A DNA stretch of 17,498 bases, from positions 1 through 17,498 of the forward strand of contig DAOTKC010000033.1 of the NCBI GenBank assembly GCA_035449045.1. The letters run 5' to 3'. This document shows, one piece after another, positions 10,358 to 17,498 of the stretch. The notes beneath the pieces are model-generated. The model saw nothing but the letters and a program-made list of their open reading frames with translations, did not search any database and was not told the origin of the DNA. A program made the position numbers and the translations under genes. The DNA is from DAOTKC01 sp035449045. GTDB taxonomy: Bacteria > Bacillota > Clostridia > Christensenellales > CAG-917. Position 1 is the stretch's first letter, and each line of letters starts with the position of its first letter.

Positions 10358-10516
10358 TTGATCTTTGGCGCGGCAGATTTTATAATTCTAACACGGGCTC
10401 AATTAGCCTGCGTTTTCGGGGTGTGCGTTCTTACTTTATTAGAATCTTCCCCGCGCTCGTCAAGGTCGAATGTAACTAAATATTCACTCAAATGAATTGC
10501 TTTGGAGGGAGTTCCT
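10358..10516 (+). promoter_or_regulatory. Promoter and structured leader of the GLUG-protein gene
   Basis: TTGATC (10358-10363), a 17-bp spacer and a perfect TATAAT (10381-10386) predict a start near 10393 and a leader of about 124 nt. The leader has a short hairpin GGCT/AGCC (about 10395-10415) and a longer one closed by CGGGG/CCCCG (about 10418-10455) with an inner TTCT/AGAA stem. A strong GGAGG lies at 10504-10508. No terminator lies in the leader, and the conserved bases of c-di-GMP-I or c-di-GMP-II riboswitches were not recognised. Confidence 0.6.
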
Positions 10517-10929
10517 ATGTTGTTCAAGATGAAAGGATTTATGAGAAAGGCGTCAATGGCGGCCATGCTTTTGCATTGGCTCTGATTGTGGTCTTGCAGT
10601 TGGTCGGGCTTAACCCGGCCGCCGCCGATGCGTCAGGAACCGTATGGGACGGCAACATCGATACCGATTGGTATAATGCCGTTGACTCCGAATTCACGCT
10701 GGATACGGCGGAACAGCTTGCCGGCCTGGCATCTTTGGTCAATGCCGGCAACGATATGGAGGGCAAGTTTTTCTATCTCGGTGCCGACATTCTTTTGAAC
10801 GACGTTGGCGACTTTGAGAATTGGGACACAACACCTCCTGTGCGGAATTGGTTGCCGATAGGCTCGATGTCCAATCCTTTTGCGGGCATATTGGAAGGGA
10901 AGGACATAAAATTTCCGGCCTATATATAA
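10492..10929 (+). CDS. 5' fragment of the GLUG protein as an open frame (first head domain)
   Basis: This frame holds the signal-peptide core (ALALIVVLQLVGLNPAAADA) and the first head domain, up to GSMSNPFAGILEGK. It would need to start at an ATG at 10492 that lies upstream of the GGAGG, so the first 25 or so residues are probably not natural: the same DNA read from 10517 gives a better signal-peptide start. It stops at 10929 because the frame is lost near 10900, just where unit 2 of the same protein continues as FDGQGHTVSGVYIS. As it stands it would yield a short secreted product of no obvious use. Confidence 0.6.
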   Translation: MNCFGGSSYVVQDERIYEKGVNGGHAFALALIVVLQLVGLNPAAADASGTVWDGNIDTDWYNAVDSEFTLDTAEQLAGLASLVNAGNDMEGKFFYLGADILLNDVGDFENWDTTPPVRNWLPIGSMSNPFAGILEGKDIKFPAYI

Positions 10930-13900
10930 GCGAGCCGTTAACAAACGTCCTGGGGCTTTTCGGGTGTTTGGACGAGAATGGCGAAGTCAGAAACGTCACA
11001 CTGGATTTTTGCTACATATACGGGTATGACCAAATCGGCGGTATTGCGGGCATAAATAGCGGCGTCATTTATGAATGCAAGGTTTCGGGAATAATAAAGG
11101 GTGACCACAATTATGTCGGCGGCATAACCGGCATTTATCAAGGCGGATACATAGAATTTTGCGAAACCGCGGGCGAAATCGGCGGCGCAAGATACGTAGG
11201 CGGCATAGCGGGTCAAAGCTCACAATTTATGTATACGTGCAAAAATACCGCCGAAGTCAGCGCGACCGTAGAGCTCGCCGGCGGTATCGCGGGACAGATT
11301 CTTACGGGCGGCCAAATTAATAACTGCAAGAACTTCGGCTCGGTTTCGGCTCCCCGCTATGCAGGCGGCCTAGCGGGACATGTTTCAGAATACGGTTTCG
11401 TCGTCCAAAGCTTTAACGAAGGCGACATCGACTCCTCCGAATATTACGTGGGCGGCATAGTCGGCATAAACGAAGGCGTGATAAAGGAGAGCTATAACGA
11501 CGGCTTCATTTCGGGTAGTTACGTTGTGGGCGGCATCGCCGGAATTAACCATGACCTAATTATCGATTCCTATAACCTCGGCGAAGTTTACTCGAGCGCA
11601 GATTATGCGGGCGGCATCGCGGGTCAATGCGAAGGCACTTCCCGCATCGAATATTGCTATAACGAGGGCAAAATCAAATCAACCGGCTTAATGACCGGCG
11701 GTATTGCCTCGCTGCAGAGCGGCAACGGTTCGATTTTATACAGCTATAACTCGGGCGTTATCGAAGGAATATCGGTGGGCGGCATCCTATATAAAAACAG
11801 CGGCCTTATCGAAAACTGTTATAATATCGGCACTATAGCGTCCGACGAGGCGGGCGGATTAGTTTTATTGAACCTCGGCAACATAAGATATTGCTACGTC
11901 GGCTGCGAGGTAAACGCACTTTCGGGAGCAGCCGTGGCGCTTAACAACGGCGGAACGATATTTTCGATATATTATAATGACGAGCTGTTCGCTTTCGATC
12001 CCATTGCATTCGGCGGCGGCACGGCGGTCGATATTTATGGCAAAAGCACCGCCGAAATGCAAGCGTCGGCGTTCGTGGATATTCTTAATTTGGACGAAGA
12101 CATATACATGTCGGACAGGCTGTCGCTCAACAACGGCTTTCCGGTGTTCAGAAAATTCTATGAACTTAAGGCGGACGAACCGTATGCCGTGGATTCCGAA
12201 ATTTGGGACGGCAGCGTCGATATCTCTTGGTATAACGGCATTGACACCGAATTCACGCTGTATACGGCGGAGCAACTTGCCGGTTTTGCCCAAATAGTCA
12301 ACGACGGCACCGACAGTTTCATCGGCAAAACGATAAAACTCGACTACAATATCCGTTTAAACGGAACCGATTTATGGGAAAGCTGGGACGAAACGACTGT
12401 CGGCCTTTTAAGCTGGACGCCGATAGGCAAGCTGGACGGCTTACTTAATCCCAGCTTCGCGGGAACTTTTGACGGTCAGGGCCACACTGTGAGCGGCGTA
12501 TATATCAGCGCTACCACCGATCAACAAGGGCTTTTCGGCCGCATCAGTGAGAATGGCACAGTTAACGACCTTACCGTTGAAAAATCCTTTATTAAAGGGC
12601 GCGAAAAAGTCGGCGGTATCGCAGGCGTAAGCAGCGGCTCCGTTGAAGACTGCCGGTTTTATGGCAAAGTAAAGGGCTACGGCGATGCCGGCGGAATAGC
12701 GGGGGATATATACGCTTTCAGCACCGTCGCGTCCTCGGCAAATTACGGCACGGTAAGCTCCGACCTGGACAACGCCGGCGGCATCGTCGGCTATAGCTTT
12801 GAAGGTTCAACTATCCGGGATTGCTACAATCACGGCGACGTTTCCGCCATAGGTTACTTTGCGGGCGGCATCGCCGGCTACGCAGGCGGCGACGTGAGTG
12901 GAGCTTATAACACCGGCGACATTACCGGAGCGCACTATGTCGGCGGACTTTTTGGCTTAAACACAAATTTTGAAGGCGGCTACAGTTTGGGCTCCGTCAC
13001 CGGCTCGACTTTTGTCGGCGGCATAACGGGCGTCACCCACGGCAATTTCTCCAACGCATATTGCGACAGCTCGACAGGCCTGCCCGTTTTTGGCGGAAAC
13101 AACGGCAGCGCTTCTGGCTACGGCACGAAAACCTTGGAAGAGATGCTTGAACCCGCCTTTATAAATAATCTCGGCAATCGGTTCATGACCGACTTTTTCC
13201 ACCTTAACCACGGCTTGCCCGTGTTAAAGGAGCTTGAGGTAAAAGGAGAGGATTATACCCGCAACATAAGATTTCCCACTCAACTCAGGGCGCTAAGCAA
13301 TCTAGCGTCGAGCTTTCCCGAGATATATCTGACTCAGAACTATATGATGTATAACAACATCGACCTGGGCGCTCAATGGACGGTAACGGGCAACACCGCG
13401 ACGCTTACGCGAGGCACGGCGTTCCAACCTATCGGCACGAGCGATACCTCGGGATTTTCGGGCACCTTTACAAGCGATGCACATTTAATCAGCGGCATAT
13501 TCATCCAAGAGAACAATCCTTATGTGGGATTATTCACTTATTTGAACGGCGGCATCGTCAGCGTTGTCACGGTAACCGATTCTTGGATTAAGGGCGAGCA
13601 CACCGTCGGCGCGATAGCAGGTAAAGTCGGCGAAGATTCCATCATAAATCACTGCGTCAACGAGGCCACCGTGGCCGCGTTCGGCGCCGAATCCGTCATC
13701 GGCGGCATAGCGGGCGAAAACTATGGCTATATTTCGTTTTGCATTAACAACGGCACCGTTATTGGCGGCTTAAATGTCGGCGGCATCGTCGGCAAAAACT
13801 ATGCAAGCATTTCTCTGTGTGAAAACATAGCAAACATCGAGGCCATCGCCGGTCCCATGGAAAACATTGGCGGCATAGCGGGAACAAACGAAACTACCGG

Positions 13901-15475
13901 CGAAATTGATAACTCGACAAATCGGGGCTTGATTTCGGGCGAATCCTTCATAGGCGGCATCGCCGGCCGCAACTACAATACAATTGTGGGTTGCACCAAC
14001 AACGCCTCAATAACTGGCGGTTCGTTGGTGGGCGGCATAGCCGGAATGGCGGAAGGAGTTAGCAAATACGACACTTCAAACATCATTAACTGCCATAACA
14101 CGGGTTCTGTCCAAGGCACTACGCAGACGGGCGGCATTGTCGGCCAAATCATGTTCGCCACTCTTCAGGAATGCAACAACGACGGCGACATAACCGGTTA
14201 TTTGAACACGGGCGGAATCGCGGGCAGCGTCAGTTCATCCTCCATTCAGAACTGTTATAGCAATAGCGCTGTAACCGCAACAAACGATAACACGGGAGGT
14301 ATAGCGGGTTATATCGCGGGCAGCACTATCGAGGTTTGTGCCGTAAACGGCGGCACCGTTTCCGGCCAAAGCTTTGTCGGCGGCATCGCCGGCATCTGCG
14401 AGGATTTTGGCGGGGAAAATCAAATCATCGAGTCGCAAAACTATGCCGCGGTCACCGGCGCGGCTACTTTCAGCTGCACGGGCGGCATCGCCGGCAAATT
14501 CAGTTACGGCACCATTTATTTTTGCGAAAACTTCGGCGATATCTCGGGCGCCGCGCAGACGGGCGGCATCGCGGGAAACGCCGAAGGCGCGAGGATTGAA
14601 AACTGCACCAACGCGGCCGGAGTAACTGCCCAGTCCTCTACCGCAGGCGGCATTGCGGCCCTTTTGTATAACTCCACAATCAGTGCATGCCTTAATCTAG
14701 GCGACGTTACCGCGAACTTTGTGGCCGGCGGCCTTGCAGGCCAAACAGTTGCCGAGATCGGTATTTTTGAGTCGCGTATCGAGTATTCGGGCAACACCGG
14801 CAACGTGCACGCGGGACTGGAAGAGGCGGGCGGATTAGCCGGCGCTATGAGAAGCACCGACACTTTCATCAATTGCTACAATACCGGAAACATCAGCTCC
14901 ATCAGCGGAGATGCCGGCGGCTTGGTTTCCGAATGCAACGGCGCGCTTCGGAATTGCTATAATACCGGCACGGTAACAAGCGGCGTAGGCGCTCGGGGAG
15001 GTTTGGCGGATTCCATTCAAGCCACGGGACTCATTTCCAACTGTTATTCTTTGGACACGGCTTGTCCTTCCGCCGTAGGCACCGACAGCGTCTACGATAA
15101 CTTAATTAAGACGACGGCCCAGTTCACCGGAGGCGAAGTCTGTTTCCTGCTGCAGAGCGCAAACGACCATACCGTTTGGACGCATACCACGCTGGACGGG
15201 AGCGAAGATCCCTTGCTTTATGTCTTATTTGGCGGCGATTCCGTTTTCCAAGTAATATTCAATTCCTCCGAAACTTCCCAAACCGATACCGTCTATGTCA
15301 TTGAAGGCGGGACGGTGGAATTCCCCGAATACGAATATGCCGGTCATAGCCTCGTCAGTTGGAATGACGACCCCGACGGCGAAGGCACGGAATACGACGA
15401 AACTACCCCCATAACCGCGAGCGCCACGCTGAAGCGGCGGACGAAGCGCCCCAAGAAAAGGCAGACAACGAATAA
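10517..15475 (+). pseudogene. Giant secreted GLUG-repeat adhesin-like protein, interrupted by three -1 frameshifts
   Basis: Restored across the breaks, the gene would encode about 1,653 residues: a signal peptide (MLFKMKGFMRKASMAAML, then a hydrophobic core ending AAADA), three large units, a C-terminal InlB/Listeria-Bacteroides-type repeat (about 15241-15420) and a short acidic tail. Each unit has a head with WDG..D..WYN..D.EFTL.TAEQLAG (clear in units 1 and 2, worn in unit 3), then PIG, FAGTFDGQGH and a run of GLUG motifs built on (V/A/T)GGIAG. I count about 34 GLUG-like motifs: 11, 6 and 17. Such repeats form extended beta-helices on surface or secreted proteins of gut Firmicutes. No LPXTG or SLH anchor is visible. 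The start at 10517 is chosen for its GGAGG site and signal-peptide sequence. Frame changes lie near 10570, 10900 and 15430, each equal to one missing base. True decay, programmed switching and assembly error cannot be told apart here. Confidence 0.8.
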
Positions 15476-15548
15476 AAAAATAACGCTAAAAACGCCTCGG
15501 ACGCGAGGCGTTTTTTATATGCATTGCAAGCATGAAAAAGGGAAGTGA
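10821..15548 (+). CDS. Main open frame of the GLUG-repeat protein (about 1,550 genuine residues)
   Basis: The longest open stretch of the locus, 1,575 codons. Natural sequence begins near 10899 with EGHKISGLYIS; the roughly 26 residues before that are an out-of-frame reading of the first head domain, and no ribosome binding site is seen for the ATG at 10821. Natural sequence ends near 15430 at TPITASATL. After that the frame turns strongly basic (KRRTKRPKKRQ) and runs straight through the terminator at 15488-15516, which a real gene would not do. In the frame one base back the same DNA gives AEAADEAPQEKADNE and a stop at 15473-15475, just before the terminator. The middle 4.5 kb contains no stop or frame break. 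Confidence 0.75.
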   Translation: MGHNTSCAELVADRLDVQSFCGHIGREGHKISGLYISEPLTNVLGLFGCLDENGEVRNVTLDFCYIYGYDQIGGIAGINSGVIYECKVSGIIKGDHNYVGGITGIYQGGYIEFCETAGEIGGARYVGGIAGQSSQFMYTCKNTAEVSATVELAGGIAGQILTGGQINNCKNFGSVSAPRYAGGLAGHVSEYGFVVQSFNEGDIDSSEYYVGGIVGINEGVIKESYNDGFISGSYVVGGIAGINHDLIIDSYNLGEVYSSADYAGGIAGQCEGTSRIEYCYNEGKIKSTGLMTGGIASLQSGNGSILYSYNSGVIEGISVGGILYKNSGLIENCYNIGTIASDEAGGLVLLNLGNIRYCYVGCEVNALSGAAVALNNGGTIFSIYYNDELFAFDPIAFGGGTAVDIYGKSTAEMQASAFVDILNLDEDIYMSDRLSLNNGFPVFRKFYELKADEPYAVDSEIWDGSVDISWYNGIDTEFTLYTAEQLAGFAQIVNDGTDSFIGKTIKLDYNIRLNGTDLWESWDETTVGLLSWTPIGKLDGLLNPSFAGTFDGQGHTVSGVYISATTDQQGLFGRISENGTVNDLTVEKSFIKGREKVGGIAGVSSGSVEDCRFYGKVKGYGDAGGIAGDIYAFSTVASSANYGTVSSDLDNAGGIVGYSFEGSTIRDCYNHGDVSAIGYFAGGIAGYAGGDVSGAYNTGDITGAHYVGGLFGLNTNFEGGYSLGSVTGSTFVGGITGVTHGNFSNAYCDSSTGLPVFGGNNGSASGYGTKTLEEMLEPAFINNLGNRFMTDFFHLNHGLPVLKELEVKGEDYTRNIRFPTQLRALSNLASSFPEIYLTQNYMMYNNIDLGAQWTVTGNTATLTRGTAFQPIGTSDTSGFSGTFTSDAHLISGIFIQENNPYVGLFTYLNGGIVSVVTVTDSWIKGEHTVGAIAGKVGEDSIINHCVNEATVAAFGAESVIGGIAGENYGYISFCINNGTVIGGLNVGGIVGKNYASISLCENIANIEAIAGPMENIGGIAGTNETTGEIDNSTNRGLISGESFIGGIAGRNYNTIVGCTNNASITGGSLVGGIAGMAEGVSKYDTSNIINCHNTGSVQGTTQTGGIVGQIMFATLQECNNDGDITGYLNTGGIAGSVSSSSIQNCYSNSAVTATNDNTGGIAGYIAGSTIEVCAVNGGTVSGQSFVGGIAGICEDFGGENQIIESQNYAAVTGAATFSCTGGIAGKFSYGTIYFCENFGDISGAAQTGGIAGNAEGARIENCTNAAGVTAQSSTAGGIAALLYNSTISACLNLGDVTANFVAGGLAGQTVAEIGIFESRIEYSGNTGNVHAGLEEAGGLAGAMRSTDTFINCYNTGNISSISGDAGGLVSECNGALRNCYNTGTVTSGVGARGGLADSIQATGLISNCYSLDTACPSAVGTDSVYDNLIKTTAQFTGGEVCFLLQSANDHTVWTHTTLDGSEDPLLYVLFGGDSVFQVIFNSSETSQTDTVYVIEGGTVEFPEYEYAGHSLVSWNDDPDGEGTEYDETTPITASATLKRRTKRPKKRQTTNKKITLKTPRTRGVFYMHCKHEKGK
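15488..15516. terminator. Bidirectional intrinsic terminator
   Basis: Stem CGCCTCG/CGAGGCG around GACG, flanked by AAAAA on the left and TTTTTT on the right, so it works on both strands. It lies 12 bp after the frame-corrected stop of the GLUG gene and about 80 bp past the end of the convergent ArsB-like gene. Confidence 0.88.
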
Positions 15549-15595
15549 AAACCGCGGTTGGCAGGCAATCGAAGAAAATTGCCCGCGAACAGCCT

Positions 15596-16900
15596 CTACA
15601 TAAGAGAGATTAACAAGCCCAAAAGAGCGGCGGCCAGCGCGGGGACGGCGATAATCAGGCCATATTTTACGAATTTCAAAAAGCTGAACTCGATGCCGTT
15701 GGTCTTGACAATTTGAAGCCACATTATGCCGGCTAGCGCGCCGACCGGCGTCAGGTAGGCGCCGATGTTGGAGCCGATTATGACGGCGTAGACAGCTTCG
15801 CTCATCACACTTACCGGAAGCGATTTGACGACGGAGGAAAAGAGCACGCTCATCGGGATGTTGTTGATGAGGTTGGCAGACAGCGCGGAGGCGCCGCCGT
15901 AGGCGAAGGCGGGGAATTTTTGGCCGAGGAAGGAGGCCATGATTGCGGTGACGCCGTATTTTTCAAATGTGAGCACTATGACGAACATCGAAACGACGAA
16001 GGGGACGAGCTCCCAAGGCGCGCGGGTGAGCGCGTGCGCAAGCTCGGCGGGCTTTTTCCTTCTTGCGGCGGACATAATGAGCGCGACCATTCCGAGAAGG
16101 GCGGCCGAAACGACCGCCACCAGCCACATTTCGAGGTTTATGTAGGCGGAGACGGCAAGAAGCACGGTGGCGGCCGAAAGAAAGATTAACCCTACCGCAA
16201 GCAGCGGCTTATCGGCGATTTTTATTTCCTCGGCAATGCCTGTAATGGGTTCTTTAAGCTTTTTCCCAAACAACAGAAACATTACGGCGTAGGCGGCGAC
16301 GACTGCAAAGAGAGTCGGCAGCGCCATAACTTTGAGATAGTCGAAAAATCCTATGCCCGAGGCGGTGGCGAGGTAGATGTTGGTGGGGTTGCCGATAATG
16401 AGGAGCATGCTCGAGGTGTTGGCGGCGACGAACTCGGAAACAAGATAAGGAATCGGGTTAATTTTGGCGTTTTTGGTGAAATAGCAGATAAACGGCGTGA
16501 ACGTCAGAATGATGATGTCGTTGGAAGTGAAGGCGGTCAGCACCGACACCGTTATGAAAAAGGCGGTGAAAAGCCTGAACTGGCCGGTGCCAGCTTTCTT
16601 TAGGACGGCGGCGGCGAGATAGCGGAAAAAGCCGGTTTCGTCCAAAAAAATCGACATCAGCGTCATCGCCAAAAAGAGCGCTAAAATTTTTAAGGGATTT
16701 ATCGCGCTGTCGGCGGTCAGCCCCGAAAAAACTTCCTCTATTCCGATAAATCCGAAGGCGAGAAGTATTACGGCGCCCAAAAGCGTCACCATCCAATAGG
16801 TGCCCGCCTCGGCGTGCCCGATTTTGATTTTGGGTTTAAATAGCGCCGCCGCTATCATCCCCGCCGAACTCATTAAACTTATCACCAGCACGCTGACCAT
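15596..16900 (-). CDS. ArsB/SLC13-type ion transporter (IT superfamily permease)
   Basis: Inner-membrane permease of 434 residues with about eleven hydrophobic segments. It follows the ArsB plan closely: FLDETGFFRYLA near residue 85, SNDIIILTFTPFI near 125, a GNPTNIYLA re-entrant-type motif near 170, then in the second half APWELVPF, NLINNIPMSVL and GSNIGAYLTPVGALAGIMWL. ArsB proteins export arsenite; relatives such as NhaD carry Na+/H+, and the substrate here is not fixed by the sequence. No arsR, arsC or arsA lies beside it, which weakens a pure arsenic role. The ATG at 16900 follows AAGGA by about 6 nt; the frame opens with a TTG at 16915, which I reject as start because it would precede the ribosome binding site. 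Its long leader with a terminator suggests control by premature termination. Confidence 0.88.
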   Translation of the reverse strand: MVSVLVISLMSSAGMIAAALFKPKIKIGHAEAGTYWMVTLLGAVILLAFGFIGIEEVFSGLTADSAINPLKILALFLAMTLMSIFLDETGFFRYLAAAVLKKAGTGQFRLFTAFFITVSVLTAFTSNDIIILTFTPFICYFTKNAKINPIPYLVSEFVAANTSSMLLIIGNPTNIYLATASGIGFFDYLKVMALPTLFAVVAAYAVMFLLFGKKLKEPITGIAEEIKIADKPLLAVGLIFLSAATVLLAVSAYINLEMWLVAVVSAALLGMVALIMSAARRKKPAELAHALTRAPWELVPFVVSMFVIVLTFEKYGVTAIMASFLGQKFPAFAYGGASALSANLINNIPMSVLFSSVVKSLPVSVMSEAVYAVIIGSNIGAYLTPVGALAGIMWLQIVKTNGIEFSFLKFVKYGLIIAVPALAAALLGLLISLM

Positions 16901-16916
16901 AGTCTTCCTTTGCAAT

Positions 16917-16945
16917 AAAAAAAAGGCGATTTCTCAATCGGCCTT
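16917..16945 (-). terminator. Leader terminator just upstream of the ArsB-like gene
   Basis: On the minus strand a 9-bp stem with one bulged base (AAGGCCGATT/AATCGCCTT, 4-nt loop) runs straight into eight T. It ends only about 5 bp before the AAGGA ribosome binding site of the permease. With a promoter about 190 bp further upstream and no gene between, this is an attenuator position. Confidence 0.75.
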
Positions 16946-17121
16946 AAAACAAAACTTATTCTCTCGATATTGCGGCGGGCTTTAACCCATTAAAGATTGC
17001 TATTTTTTGCTGCATTCCCGTCTAAAGCGGGCTTTTGCACTCACATTCTATTCCCGCGCCCCTTAAAAGGTTTACGGTTATTTGGCTTATGCGTATATAT
17101 TGCTCTCTATTATTTCAACTC
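16946..17121 (-). ncRNA. Candidate riboswitch or attenuator leader RNA (class not recognised)
   Basis: About 175 nt of non-coding leader between the promoter and the terminator. Visible structure on the minus strand: CCTT/AAGG (around 17067); TGCA-AAAG-CCCG-(7 nt)-CGGG-AA-TGCA (17010-17040), a stem with an asymmetric purine internal loop; and CTTTAA-TGGG-TTAAAG (16980-16995), a perfect 6-bp hairpin. The CAATC upstream of that hairpin could pair with GATTG of the terminator's 5' arm to form a short antiterminator. I looked for cobalamin, T-box, SAM, glycine, lysine, fluoride, NiCo, Mn, c-di-GMP and Moco signatures and recognised none. Na+ or Li+ sensing classes found before ion transporters would fit the gene but could not be checked. 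Confidence 0.45.
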
Positions 17122-17126
17122 ACTAT

Positions 17127-17155
17127 ATTATAGCACAATCCTTAAAATTAGGATT
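17127..17155 (-). promoter_or_regulatory. Promoter of the ArsB-like gene with overlapping palindrome
   Basis: Perfect -10 TATAAT on the minus strand (17127-17132) with extended TGTGC just upstream. The -35 position is not consensus. An inverted repeat AATCCT-N7-AGGATT (17137-17155) occupies the spacer and -35 zone, so a DNA-binding regulator may act here in addition to the leader. Confidence 0.6.
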
Positions 17156-17237
17156 AAAAAATTCGCTTACAATTTATAGAAGATTTTATATTTTCTATCG
17201 AGTTTCCCCCAAAAGATATTATTCAAGTGCAAAATCC

Positions 17238-17498
17238 GCAAAAAGAGCGCGGAAAAAGAAAAACCTCGGCGTTATTAATTCTCTAAAATAATGCAGAAGG
17301 GTTGCAGATTGCGGCCTTTTAAATGCGAGGCAAGGGAGCGTATCCAAACATACGCGATCGCCGCCGAGACATGCAGAAAGAGCGCGGAAAAAGAAAAACC
17401 TCGGCGTTATTAATTCTCTAAAATCGTGCAGAAGGGTTGCAGGTTGCGGCCTTTTAAATGCGAGGCAAGGGAGCGTATCCAAACATACGCGATCGCCG
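17238..17498. repeat. 135-bp tandem direct repeat with internal hairpins (second copy cut by window edge)
   Basis: Unit 1 runs from about 17242 to 17376 and unit 2 from 17377 to the edge (122 bp seen). They differ at only three positions (17290, 17291 and 17308 against 17425, 17426 and 17443). Each unit contains GCGTAT-CCAAAC-ATACGC (17338-17355 and 17473-17490). In unit 1, CTCGGCG (17265-17271) can pair with CGCCGAG (17362-17368), closing a fold of about 104 nt. On the minus strand this stem is followed by a T-rich stretch (GTTTTTCTTTTTCC). The period is a multiple of three, so a minus-strand open frame crosses both units, but it looks incidental. No transposase or CRISPR structure is seen. 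Confidence 0.9.

Noticed and set aside
10294..10479. Open frame of 61 codons upstream of the GLUG gene
   Set aside because: It spans the near-consensus promoter at 10358-10386 and the leader hairpins, has no ribosome binding site, and no family is recognised.
15541..15595. Second terminator for the ArsB-like gene (GGCAAT/ATTGCC hairpin)
   Set aside because: A 6-bp stem exists on the minus strand but no T-run follows. The bidirectional terminator at 15488-15516 is a better candidate.
16946..17121. Cobalamin or T-box leader upstream of the ArsB-like gene
   Set aside because: The GCCAGGAGACC-type B12 box and the T-box sequence AGGGUGG are both absent.
17219..17482. Minus-strand open frame of 87 codons across the tandem repeat
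   Set aside because: The frame stays open only because the 135-bp period is a multiple of three. Its product repeats the same peptide, with no ribosome binding site or recognisable domain.
17238..17498. CRISPR array or integron attC cassette
   Set aside because: The unit is one 135-bp block with no short repeats separated by unique spacers, and no attC core pairs or integrase were seen.

Overview
The window comes from a low-to-mid G+C anaerobic Firmicute, most likely an uncultured member of the Clostridia. This rests on a sporulation-type YlbJ membrane protein, a clostridial 4Fe-4S protein beside a Crp/Fnr regulator, GGAGG-type ribosome binding sites, short hairpin-plus-T-run terminators and ARG-box-like sites upstream of argG. 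No species can be named. No rRNA, tRNA, CRISPR array or insertion sequence was found.

Layout. (1) 1-532: 5' part of argG on the minus strand, cut by the window edge, with its promoter and two ARG-box-like sites. (2) 681-2850: a YlbJ-like membrane protein and an EamA/DMT permease, both on plus. (3) 3009-4695: a divergent pair, an iron-sulfur protein (minus) and a Crp/Fnr-family regulator (plus). The shared spacer holds a near-perfect AT-rich palindrome. (4) 4861-10189: a metal-efflux block with a CopA-type copper ATPase (minus), an ArsR/SmtB metal sensor and a Zn/Cd/Pb-type P-ATPase (both plus). The last two have separate promoters and share an operator-like sequence. (5) 10358-15516: a giant secreted GLUG-repeat protein of about 1,650 residues. 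Its reading frame is broken three times, always by a net -1. (6) 15596-17155: an ArsB-type permease (minus) with a long leader that ends in an intrinsic terminator just before its ribosome binding site, which is the arrangement of a riboswitch or attenuator. (7) 17238-17498: a near-identical 135-bp tandem repeat with internal hairpins, running off the window edge.

How it works together. The metal block reads as a self-regulated detoxification module. The ArsR protein carries both known metal-site types of its family and probably represses itself and the downstream pump. The iron-sulfur protein and Crp/Fnr regulator look like a small redox or nitrosative-stress unit. The points most worth following are the uncharacterised leader RNA of the ArsB-like gene, the adjacent 135-bp structured repeat, and the multiply frameshifted GLUG adhesin. 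All calls were made by eye from the sequence; no database or folding program was used.
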